Positions 1 through 4,691 of a stretch of DNA of 5,759 bases are shown piece after piece. The notes beneath the pieces are model-generated. The model saw only the letters and a list, made by a program, of their open reading frames with translations. It was not told the DNA's origin and did not search any database. The position numbers and the translations under genes were made by a program. Origin of the DNA: Stagnihabitans sp038323315 (GTDB lineage: Bacteria > Pseudomonadota > Alphaproteobacteria > Rhodobacterales > Rhodobacteraceae); NCBI GenBank assembly GCA_038323315.1, contig JBBQGU010000261.1, positions 1-5,759 of the forward strand, written 5' to 3'. Each line of letters opens with the position of its first letter. Position 1 is the first letter of the stretch.

Positions 1-26
1 CCACGTTCACGCAATTTACCACCCCA

Positions 27-38
27 CCCCCCCCCCCC
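27..38. repeat. C12 homopolymer tract
   Basis: Twelve consecutive C residues, preceded by CCCCA. Runs of this length are slippage-prone in replication and in sequencing. The tract lies outside any recognisable gene, so no coding consequence can be stated. Confidence 0.9.
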
Positions 39-100
39 GATTTTCTGCTGCCACCCGTTCCACCCGCGCCCTCGGGGGGGGCGGGGGGGCGCGCCCCGGC

Positions 101-114
101 GGCGCAAAGGCGCC
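101..114. repeat. Small GC hairpin GGCGC-AAAG-GCGCC
   Basis: A perfect 5-bp inverted repeat (101-105 with 110-114) with a 4-base loop, followed on the + strand by TTGATT. It could be the stem of a weak terminator for a gene to the left of the window. The T-tract is poor and no upstream gene is visible, so this remains a structural call only. Confidence 0.35.
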
Positions 115-119
115 TTGAT

Positions 120-173
120 TCCGGGCAAGAAGGAAGTGTAGTCAGGAGGGGCGGTAAGCCCAAGGTGCCCGGA
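120..173. repeat. 8-bp inverted repeat enclosing an inner hairpin (possible structured RNA)
   Basis: TCCGGGCA (120-127) pairs perfectly with TGCCCGGA (166-173). Inside the 38-base loop, GGGC (149-152) pairs with GCCC (158-161) around GGTAA, and there is a purine-rich GAAGGAAG stretch. A competing hairpin, GACT-GCC-AGTC, covers 172-182. The nested arrangement upstream of the DUF2177 gene could be a leader element or a small RNA. It matches no riboswitch or RNA family I can name. Confidence 0.35.
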
Positions 174-239
174 CTGCCAGTCTGACCCACACCACCACAA
201 CTCCGCCGAAATGCCCTGCACCGCACAACCGGCGCGCCC

Positions 240-680
240 TTGGCTACGTATATACCGAAACGCTCCCAGCGGAGCATAGGAGCGCACATCTCCCTGATCA
301 TCCTTTATGCCGCCACAACGATCATCTTCCTTGCCCTTGATGCCGTGATGCTGACCCTGTTCATGAAGCCGCTGTTCACCCGTCACCTGGGCGACACGAT
401 GCGCGAGAGTCCGGCGTTGATGGCGGCACTGGTGTTTTACCTCGCGTATACGGCGGGCCTGATCTACCTCGTGTCCTGGCCCGCACTCAAGGCGCAAACC
501 TCGACCATCTTGCCGGCCGCCGTGCTGGGCGCGTTGGCTTATGGCACCTACGAATTCACCAGCTATGCCATCATGAAGGGGTGGTCCTGGCAGATGGTCG
601 CAGCCGACGTGACCTGGGGTACCGTGTTGACGGCATTCTCGGCCTGGGCCGGCGTGGCGATTGTCAGGGCGATTGGCTGA
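240..680 (+). CDS. DUF2177 family four-helix membrane protein
   Basis: The function is unknown; the family is of small integral inner-membrane proteins. From the TTG at 240 the product is 146 residues, with hydrophobic helices at about 18-41, 59-79, 90-110 and 122-143. Family-like sequence is visible in LDAVMLTLFMKPLFTRHLGD after the first helix start, YGTYEFTSYA at 101-110 and DVTWGT at 123-128. Homologues I recall are about 130 residues and begin just before LIILYAAT. The first 16 residues encoded here are polar and not family-like, so TTG 240 is probably not the true start. A good AGGAG (278-282) sits 5 bases before an ATC codon at 288, where an ATG would be expected. The stop is TGA 678-680. 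The next gene begins 40 bases downstream on the same strand, so co-transcription is likely. The family call is firm; the start is not. Confidence 0.8.
   Translation: MATYIPKRSQRSIGAHISLIILYAATTIIFLALDAVMLTLFMKPLFTRHLGDTMRESPALMAALVFYLAYTAGLIYLVSWPALKAQTSTILPAAVLGALAYGTYEFTSYAIMKGWSWQMVAADVTWGTVLTAFSAWAGVAIVRAIG
278..282 (+). promoter_or_regulatory. AGGAG ribosome site pointing to ATC 288
   Basis: AGGAG ends 5 bases before the in-frame ATC at 288, which is followed by codons for SLIILYAAT, the family-like N-terminus. No ATG, GTG or TTG occurs in frame between this site and the GTG/ATG pair at 345-350, which lies inside the first helix. This site argues that translation originally began, or still inefficiently begins, at 288 rather than at TTG 240. 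Confidence 0.5.
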
Positions 681-720
681 ACGGCAGATATCCGTTACAA
701 AGCGGAAAACGGAGTTTGTC

Positions 721-1047
721 ATGATCGTCTATGGAATTTCCACCTGTGATACCACCAAACTGGCCCTGAAAGCTCTCCAGAAGGCCGGGAAAGAGCCGAC
801 CTTTCGCGATATCCGGGCCAATCCCCTGACATCCGCAGAAATCGACGCCATCATCACCGAGTTCGGAGACCGGGCGATCAACAAGCAATCGACCACGTAT
901 CGCAGTTTCAGCCCCTTTCTGCGCGAGGCAGAACCCGAGGCGCAGATTACAGCGCAGCCGACCGTGATGAAACGGCCGGTCATTCAGGATGGGTCAAACT
1001 GGCACATCGGCTGGGATGAGAAAACCGAAGCCGCGCTGACGGCCTAG
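721..1047 (+). CDS. ArsC/Spx-superfamily protein, YffB-like (arsenate reductase family)
   Basis: A 108-residue thioredoxin-fold protein of the ArsC superfamily, nearest to the YffB-like branch. The ATG at 721 follows GGAG (711-714) at 6 bases; an upstream in-frame TTG at 661 would overlap the preceding gene and add a non-family leader, so 721 is preferred. The N-terminal beta strand and active-site loop read MIVYGISTCDTTK, with a single Cys at position 9. There is no second Cys as in the CxxC of Spx. INKQSTTYR (53-61) and the anion-pocket motif MKRPVI (83-88) match the family pattern. Members are usually 110-120 residues. True arsenate reductase activity is unproven for YffB-like proteins, and no ars genes are nearby. 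A glutathione-dependent thiol reductase role is conceivable. It probably shares a transcript with the upstream DUF2177 gene. Confidence 0.85.
   Translation: MIVYGISTCDTTKLALKALQKAGKEPTFRDIRANPLTSAEIDAIITEFGDRAINKQSTTYRSFSPFLREAEPEAQITAQPTVMKRPVIQDGSNWHIGWDEKTEAALTA
1021..1045 (-). terminator. Putative csp terminator lying inside the 3' end of the ArsC-like gene
   Basis: Read on the - strand, AGGCCG (1040-1045) pairs with CGGCTT (1028-1033) around TCAGCG, giving six pairs with one G-T. This is followed by CGGTTTTCTC. It begins 7 bases after the cold-shock stop codon (TAA at 1052-1054). The T-tract is only four long, so strength is uncertain. Confidence 0.45.
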
Positions 1048-1051
1048 ATCA

Positions 1052-1258
1052 TTACAACAGCCGCAGGTCGCCCGCTGATTCCTTGCCGTCGCGGCCGGAT
1101 TGCAACTCGTATCCGATCTTCTGATTGTCGTTCAGCCCTTTCATCCCCGCCCGTTCGACTGCCGAAATATGAACGAACACGTCTTTTCCCCCGCTGTCAG
1201 GGGCAATAAAACCATAGCCCTTGGTGGAGTTGAACCATTTCACGGTGCCTGTCGGCAT
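1052..1258 (-). CDS. CspA-family cold-shock protein
   Basis: A 68-residue single-domain nucleic-acid-binding protein with an OB fold, expected to act as an RNA chaperone that melts mRNA secondary structure in the cytoplasm. The N-terminus MPTGTVKWFN is typical of the family. The RNP1 motif KGYGFIAP spans 13-20 and RNP2 VFVHIS spans 27-32; the basic and aromatic residues K7, W8, F9, Y15, F17, F28 and H30 are present. The length is standard (about 65-70). The ATG at 1258 is chosen because AGGAGA (1265-1270 on the - strand) lies 6 bases upstream. An in-frame extension to GTG 1333 would add 25 residues unlike the family. The stop TAA is 4 bases from the stop of the convergent ArsC-like gene. Some csp genes are cold-induced and others constitutive; the sequence cannot tell which applies, although the leader has possible alternative structures. 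Confidence 0.95.
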   Translation of the reverse strand: MPTGTVKWFNSTKGYGFIAPDSGGKDVFVHISAVERAGMKGLNDNQKIGYELQSGRDGKESAGDLRLL

Positions 1259-1299
1259 GCCGTCTCTCCTTGCCACAATCCTCCCACGGCGAAATTGCC
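1259..1299 (-). promoter_or_regulatory. csp leader with competing hairpins around the ribosome site
   Basis: In the - strand transcript, the segment GCCGUG (1275-1280) can pair in three ways. It can pair with CACGGC upstream (1294-1299, 6 bp), with a nearer CGGC (1287-1290, 4 bp) around a six-base loop, or with ACGGC (1259-1263, 5 bp) directly before the ATG. The last pairing encloses the AGGAGA ribosome site in its loop. These pairings exclude one another. Long structured leaders are known for cskA-type cold-shock mRNAs such as cspA; whether this one switches is inference. Confidence 0.35.
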
Positions 1300-1370
1300 G
1301 CAGGCCGTGCGCCTGATCTTCCTGGGCCTTCACATAGAGAGGCGGTTAGAAAGCGGTCGTCACGTCGCAA

Positions 1371-1398
1371 ATCATGCCAAAGCGGTACTGAAAATCAA
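1371..1398 (-). promoter_or_regulatory. Possible csp promoter (TTGATT-16-CATGAT)
   Basis: On the - strand, TTGATT (1393-1398) and CATGAT (1371-1376) are separated by 16 bases and each match four of six sigma-70-type consensus positions. Transcription starting near 1364 would give a leader of about 105 bases before the csp ATG. This is a visual call without experimental or statistical support. Confidence 0.3.
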
Positions 1399-1465
1399 GC
1401 CAGATTAACGGATGCCAACGCAAGAGTTGTACAATCGCACCGTCGAGTGCTGCGTTAACGGGCAA

Positions 1466-1497
1466 TTTGCGGCTGGCCTTGCAGGGCAAGCCGCAAA
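1466..1497 (-). terminator. Strong hairpin downstream of thrS, possible terminator
   Basis: TTTGCGGCT (1466-1474) and AGCCGCAAA (1489-1497) are a perfect 9-bp inverted repeat, with a further inner stem (1476-1479 with 1484-1487, one G-T) closed by TGCA. It begins about 50 bases after the thrS stop. On the - strand the stem is followed by TTGCCC rather than a long T run, so it may be a weak terminator, a pause site or a processing and 3'-protecting stem. It also separates thrS from csp. Confidence 0.45.
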
Positions 1498-1546
1498 AAG
1501 AGCATGACTCGGGTAGCAGCGCTCGCCAAGGTCCGTGCCGTCGATT

Positions 1547-3490
1547 TTACGCGGCAGGCGGTAGCGCGGCCAGTCCAAAGGTCGCCACAGCTTGATCCAG
1601 TGTCATCACCTCGGTCCGGGTTTCGCCCAGACGACGGACCGAGACGGTGCGATCTTGGACCTCTTTCATCCCGATGGCGAGGATGACGGGGATCTTGCCA
1701 ACAGAATGCTCGCGCACCTTGTAGTTGATCTTTTCGTTCCGAGTGTCTGCTTCGGCTCTGACACCGGCCTTTTTCAGGGCTGCCGTCACCTCTTTCACAA
1801 ACGGGTCGGCATCCGAGACGATCGATGCGACCGCGACCTGTCGCGGGGCGAGCCAGAAGGGCAGTTTGCCGGCATAATTCTCGATCAAGATGCCGATGAA
1901 ACGTTCAAAACTGCCAAGAATGGCGCGGTGCAGCATGTACGGGTGATGTTTGCTGCCATCCTCGCCGACATATTCTGCGCCCAAGCGGACGGGCAGATTG
2001 GGGTCGACCTGGAACGTGCCACACTGCCACTCGCGGCCAATGGCGTCGGTCAGCTTGAAATCCAGCTTGGGACCATAGAAGGCACCGTCGCCTGGGTTGA
2101 TCTGGTATGGCAGGCCCAACTTCTCGATTGCACCTGTCAGTGCGCCCTCGACCTTGTCCCACGTCTCATCCGAGCCGATCCGAACGTCGGGGCGGGTCGA
2201 AAGCTTGATGTCGAACTTGTCGAAACCGAGGTCTTTGTAAACTGAGGACAGCAGGGCGATGAAATCAGCGCATTCGCTTTCGATCTGATCTTCGGTGCAA
2301 AAAATATGGCCGTCGTCTTGAGTAAAGCCGCGCACCCGCATCAGGCCGTGCATGGAGCCGGAGCTTTCATAACGGTGGCAAGACCCGAATTCGGCGAGGC
2401 GGAGGGGCAGATCGCGGTAACTTTTCAGACCCTGGTTGAAGACCTGGACATGGCAGGGGCAGTTCATCGGTTTCAGGGCGTTGATGCGCTTTTCTTTCGC
2501 GCCGTCCTCGTCAACCTCAACGATGAACATGTTTTCGCGGTAGGCTTCCCAGTGGCCGGACTTTTCCCACAGGATGCGATCGACGACCTGGGGGGTGCGG
2601 ATTTCCTTGTAGCCTGCGACGCGCTGACGGCCGCGCATGTAATCCTCTAGCTGGCGGTAGATTTGCCAGCCGTTGGGGTGCCAGAAGATCATGCCGGGGG
2701 CTTCGTCTTGCAGGTGGAACAACTCCATCTCGCGGCCGAGCTTGCGGTGGTCGCGTTTTGCGGCTTCTTCCAGCATGGTCTGGTGGGCCTTCAGGTCGTC
2801 GCGGTTTTTGAAGGCGAGGCCGTAGATGCGCTGCAGCATGGGGCGGGTCGCGTCACCGAGCCAGTAGGCGCCGGCGATGTGGGTCAGTTTGAAGCCGTCT
2901 GCCGGGACTTGCCCGGTGTGTTGCAGATGGGGGCCGCGGCAGAGATCTTGCCAGTTGCCGTGCCAGTACATGCGGAGGTCTTCACCTTCGGGGATGCGGT
3001 TGATCAGTTCGACCTTGAAGGGCTCGCCCCTGTCTTCGTAGAATTGCAGGGCGCGGGCGCGGGGCCAGACTTCGGTGCGGACGGGGTCGCGGGCGTTGAT
3101 GATTTGTTTCATCCGCGCCTCGATCTGGCCGAGGTCTTCGGGGGTGAAGGGTTCGGCGCGGTCGAAATCGTAGAACCAGCCATAGTCGCGGACCGGGCCG
3201 ATCGTGACCTTGACGTCGGGCCAGATTTCCTGAACGGCGCGGGCCATGATATGGGCGCAGTCGTGGCGGATGAGTTCGAGGGCCTGTTTGTCGTCGGCCA
3301 TGGTATGGATCGCGATCGCGGCATCGGCCGGGATCGGCCAGGCGAGGTCGAAATGCTGGCCGTTCACGGTGGCCGATATGGCCTTTTTGGCGAGGCCGGG
3401 GGATATGGAGGCCGCGACCTGTGCAGGGGTGGTTCCTGCGGGAAAATCGCGCTGGTTGCCGTCGGGAAAGGTGAGGGAGATCTGGGCCAT
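1547..3490 (-). CDS. thrS: Threonyl-tRNA synthetase
   Basis: Charges tRNA-Thr with threonine using ATP in the cytoplasm; class II synthetase. The ATG at 3490 gives 647 residues (MAQISLTF...). An ATG at 3499 overlaps the ribosome site GAGGA (3499-3503), which sits 8 bases before 3490, so the shorter form is chosen. Domains in order: TGS (about 1-62); the editing domain with H76 and H80 of the HxxxH motif and C184 and H188 in CRGPHL; the catalytic core with motif 2 (RLAEFGSCHRYE and the following VRGFTQDD) and motif 3 (HRAILGSFERFIGILIE); and the C-terminal anticodon-binding domain from about 545. The zinc ligands C344, H395 and H521 are present. Length and motif set are those of a full bacterial enzyme (about 640). 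Cys replaces the usual Gly in MNCPCHV. Base composition differs between the 5' and 3' parts of the gene. It appears monocistronic, with csp 288 bases downstream. Confidence 0.98.
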   Translation of the reverse strand: MAQISLTFPDGNQRDFPAGTTPAQVAASISPGLAKKAISATVNGQHFDLAWPIPADAAIAIHTMADDKQALELIRHDCAHIMARAVQEIWPDVKVTIGPVRDYGWFYDFDRAEPFTPEDLGQIEARMKQIINARDPVRTEVWPRARALQFYEDRGEPFKVELINRIPEGEDLRMYWHGNWQDLCRGPHLQHTGQVPADGFKLTHIAGAYWLGDATRPMLQRIYGLAFKNRDDLKAHQTMLEEAAKRDHRKLGREMELFHLQDEAPGMIFWHPNGWQIYRQLEDYMRGRQRVAGYKEIRTPQVVDRILWEKSGHWEAYRENMFIVEVDEDGAKEKRINALKPMNCPCHVQVFNQGLKSYRDLPLRLAEFGSCHRYESSGSMHGLMRVRGFTQDDGHIFCTEDQIESECADFIALLSSVYKDLGFDKFDIKLSTRPDVRIGSDETWDKVEGALTGAIEKLGLPYQINPGDGAFYGPKLDFKLTDAIGREWQCGTFQVDPNLPVRLGAEYVGEDGSKHHPYMLHRAILGSFERFIGILIENYAGKLPFWLAPRQVAVASIVSDADPFVKEVTAALKKAGVRAEADTRNEKINYKVREHSVGKIPVILAIGMKEVQDRTVSVRRLGETRTEVMTLDQAVATFGLAALPPAA

Positions 3491-3498
3491 GTCAGGCA

Positions 3499-3503
3499 TC
3501 CTC
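3499..3503 (-). promoter_or_regulatory. thrS: thrS ribosome site GAGGA, decides start
   Basis: GAGGA on the - strand ends 8 bases before the ATG at 3490. The alternative ATG at 3499 shares its A with this site, leaving it no ribosome site of its own. The MAQISLTF start is therefore preferred over MPDMAQ. Confidence 0.7.
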
Positions 3504-3586
3504 GTCGGTTTGGCGTCTACGAAACGCCCGGTTGCGGGTTATGTGGAGCGGGTTGTGAACCGGCGACGACGGGAAGTCAACTGACG

Positions 3587-3606
3587 TGTCGCAGAATGTC
3601 GCGGAA
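3587..3606. repeat. Tandem 10-base direct repeat upstream of thrS
   Basis: TGTCGCAGAA (3587-3596) is followed immediately by TGTCGCGGAA (3597-3606), identical at nine of ten positions. A 10-base period places both copies on the same face of the helix. The repeat lies about 97-116 bases upstream of the thrS start and about 150 bases before the hydrolase start, in the divergent promoter region, so it is a candidate operator. Confidence 0.5.
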
Positions 3607-3758
3607 AATGACATCTTGAAATAATCATTGATATCATAGGGTTGACTGGCAGCGTTAACCACATGGAAAGGTTTCACCGCGACGGGTGGTCGAGGCGGTT
3701 TTTCGGGGCTGTCGGGCGCAAGGTCGGGTTGCTATGCTGTGCCGAAATCGGGGGCGTC

Positions 3759-4511
3759 ATGCGTGCAACAGACTGTTTGATCACCGGGCAGGGACGCCGG
3801 ATCGCGTACCGCCAAGAGCCGGGGAGCGGGCCGGGGGTGGTGTTCCTGGGTGGGTTCCGCTCGGACATGACGGGGACAAAGGCGGAGCATCTGGCGGCAT
3901 GGGCGCGGGCAAGGGGCCAGGCTTTTTTGCGGTTGGATTATTCGGGGCATGGGCAGTCGGGTGGCGACTTTCTGGACGGCTCGATTGGCGATTGGTTTGA
4001 GGATGCGGCGGCGGTGATTGCGGCGCGGACTGAGGGCAAGCAGGTGCTGGTCGGGTCATCCATGGGCGGGTGGATTGCCTTGCTGGTGGCGCGCGCGATG
4101 CCGGAGCGGGTGGCGGGCATCGTGGGGGTCGCGGCCGCGCCGGACTTTACCGAGGATTTGATGTGGGCGGGGTTTTCGGCTGACGAGCGGGCCGTCGTGA
4201 TGCAGACGGGGCGGTTGGCGACGCCTTCGGAGTATTCGGATGAGCCGTATGTGGTGACGCGGGCGTTGATTGTGTTGGGGGGGGGGGGGTTGGTGTTGCG
4301 CACGCCGCTGGACCTGCCGTTTCCGGTGCGGCTGTTGCAGGGGACGGCGGACGCGGATGTGCCGCAGGCGGTGGCGCTGAGGTTGTTGGGGCATGCGACC
4401 TGCCGGGATATGCGGTTGACGCTGGTCAAGGGGGCGGATCATCGGTTTTCGAGCCCTGACTGTCTGACGTTGATGGTGGGGGCCGTCGAGGAGGTCTTGC
4501 AGCGGGCGTGA
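3759..4511 (+). CDS. Alpha/beta hydrolase, ABHD10-like (putative acyl-thioesterase/carboxylesterase)
   Basis: A 250-residue cytosolic serine hydrolase. The nucleophile elbow GSSMGG (99-104) places Ser101 as catalytic; GTADADVP provides Asp198 and GADHRF provides His228. GGFRSDMTGTKA (31-42) holds the oxyanion region, and LRLDYSGHGQS (57-67) follows. The order and spacing, including PSEYSDE (156-162), match mammalian ABHD10, a mitochondrial S-depalmitoylase and acyl-glucuronide esterase; the substrate here is unknown. ATG 3759 is chosen because MRATDCLITGQGRRIAY resembles family N-termini, while an in-frame ATG at 3642 would add 39 residues without family character. The ribosome site is only a G-rich run (3749-3754). 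The cap region reads VLGGGG (172-177), encoded by a 13-G tract where relatives carry charged or polar residues. Codons are unusually G-ending. It is divergent from thrS and convergent with phaZ. Confidence 0.88.
   Translation: MRATDCLITGQGRRIAYRQEPGSGPGVVFLGGFRSDMTGTKAEHLAAWARARGQAFLRLDYSGHGQSGGDFLDGSIGDWFEDAAAVIAARTEGKQVLVGSSMGGWIALLVARAMPERVAGIVGVAAAPDFTEDLMWAGFSADERAVVMQTGRLATPSEYSDEPYVVTRALIVLGGGGLVLRTPLDLPFPVRLLQGTADADVPQAVALRLLGHATCRDMRLTLVKGADHRFSSPDCLTLMVGAVEEVLQRA
4277..4289 (+). repeat. G13 tract inside the hydrolase gene
   Basis: Thirteen consecutive G residues encode the end of Leu173 and Gly174-177. The frame is intact on both sides, since family-like sequence precedes and follows. 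Loss of one G would lead to a TGA at 4378-4380, and gain of one to a TGA at 4457-4459. Both products would lack the catalytic His228. Confidence 0.9.
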
Positions 4512-4513
4512 AG

Positions 4514-4526
4514 GGGGCCAAGCCCC
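4514..4526 (+). terminator. Short hairpin after the hydrolase stop codon
   Basis: GGGGC (4514-4518) pairs with GCCCC (4522-4526) around CAA, starting 3 bases after the TGA. No T-tract follows; instead the AT-rich GGATATTTAAG motif does. The hairpin may terminate weakly or protect the 3' end. Confidence 0.4.
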
Positions 4527-4534
4527 GTAAAGAT

Positions 4535-4555
4535 GGATATTTAAGTCAGAATGAA
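4535..4555 (+). repeat. GGATATTTAAG...AGAATGAA intergenic motif
   Basis: I recall very similar strings (a G/C hairpin followed by GATATTT, a short spacer and an AGATGAA-like end) just downstream of many genes in Rhodobacteraceae genomes. It is therefore probably a dispersed gene-end element. Its function is not known to me. Only one copy is visible in this window. Confidence 0.4.
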
Positions 4556-4634
4556 TGGGTGTGATTCGGGAGGCATTGGTTTTTTTGCCGGGGCGGGTGA
4601 GTGGCTGTTTTTGGCAGGGCAAGAGCGAAGAATG

Positions 4635-4652
4635 GCGGCAACTGGTTGCTGT
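4635..4652. repeat. Dyad centred on GCAAC-TG-GTTGC
   Basis: GCAAC (4638-4642) and GTTGC (4645-4649) form a perfect 5-bp dyad with a 2-base centre. It extends outward through two G-T positions and one C-G pair to 4635-4652. It lies 40 bases past the phaZ stop in the convergent spacer. The 2-base centre is too tight for a normal hairpin loop, and no T-tract follows on either strand, so a protein-binding dyad is as likely as a terminator. The rest of the 4512-4691 spacer is AT-richer with T runs and holds no supported gene. Confidence 0.35.
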
Positions 4653-4691
4653 GGTAATAAGAACGTTTTTACCGGATTGGTTTTTTCTGTT

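Larger units (their letters stand above)
1..239. other. Non-coding left region with homopolymers and inverted repeats
   Basis: No gene is supported here. The stretch contains a run of 12 C (27-38), runs of 8 G (74-81) and 7 G (83-89), and several inverted repeats. Short reading frames exist on both strands but show no family resemblance and no convincing ribosome site. A 22-codon frame from ATG 211 to TAG 279 ends at the AGGAG that precedes the next gene. It could be a leader peptide, but nothing else supports that. The homopolymers raise the possibility of assembly or read error near a contig edge. Confidence 0.6.
3491..3758. promoter_or_regulatory. Divergent intergenic region between thrS and the hydrolase gene
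   Basis: The 268 bases separate two divergent genes and should contain both promoters. There is an AT-rich island around 3615-3645 in an otherwise GC-rich region, including GATATC. A weak thrS promoter candidate on the - strand is TTGACT (3575-3580), 17 bases, CACAAC (3552-3557). Another possible - strand -10 is TATGAT near 3635. For the hydrolase, TATGCT (3733-3738) could be a -10 about 20 bases before the start, but no good -35 accompanies it. None of these is strong on its own. Confidence 0.35.

Noticed and set aside
121..172. Resemblance of GTCAGGAG to the 3' part of a cobalamin riboswitch
   Set aside because: The required upstream core (such as GCCACTG) and the following GACCTGCC are absent, and the paired segments do not fit that fold.
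148..205. tRNA-like impression from GGACTGCCAGTC and ACCACCA
   Set aside because: No acceptor-stem pairing, no T-loop GTTCRA sequence and no D-arm could be placed.
1259..1333. 25-residue N-terminal extension of the cold-shock protein to GTG 1333
   Set aside because: The AGGAGA site and the family-standard MPTGTVKW start both support ATG 1258.
1592..2245. A 217-codon open frame on the + strand opposite thrS
   Set aside because: It mirrors the thrS reading frame, has no recognisable domain or ribosome site, and lies wholly inside a conserved gene.
2663..3619. A 318-codon open frame on the + strand opposite thrS
   Set aside because: It is antisense to conserved thrS codons, consists of low-complexity Gly/Ala/Val/Asp-rich sequence with no motif, and is explained by GC-rich codon usage of the true gene.
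3655..3664. GTTAACCAC as a CtrA half-site
   Set aside because: Only a partial match to the TTAACCAT form, with no second TTAA at the right spacing.
3642..3758. 39-residue N-terminal extension of the hydrolase to ATG 3642
   Set aside because: The encoded residues show no family resemblance or signal peptide, and ATG 3759 gives the expected N-terminus.
3938..4429. A 163-codon and an overlapping 188-codon frame on the - strand opposite the hydrolase
   Set aside because: They show Pro/Arg/Ser/Thr-rich composition typical of antisense shadows, while the + strand has a complete catalytic triad and family motifs.
4653..4690. T-rich stretch in the spacer as a terminator for the + strand transcript
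   Set aside because: The T-tracts are preceded only by 3-5 bp imperfect stems, too weak to call.
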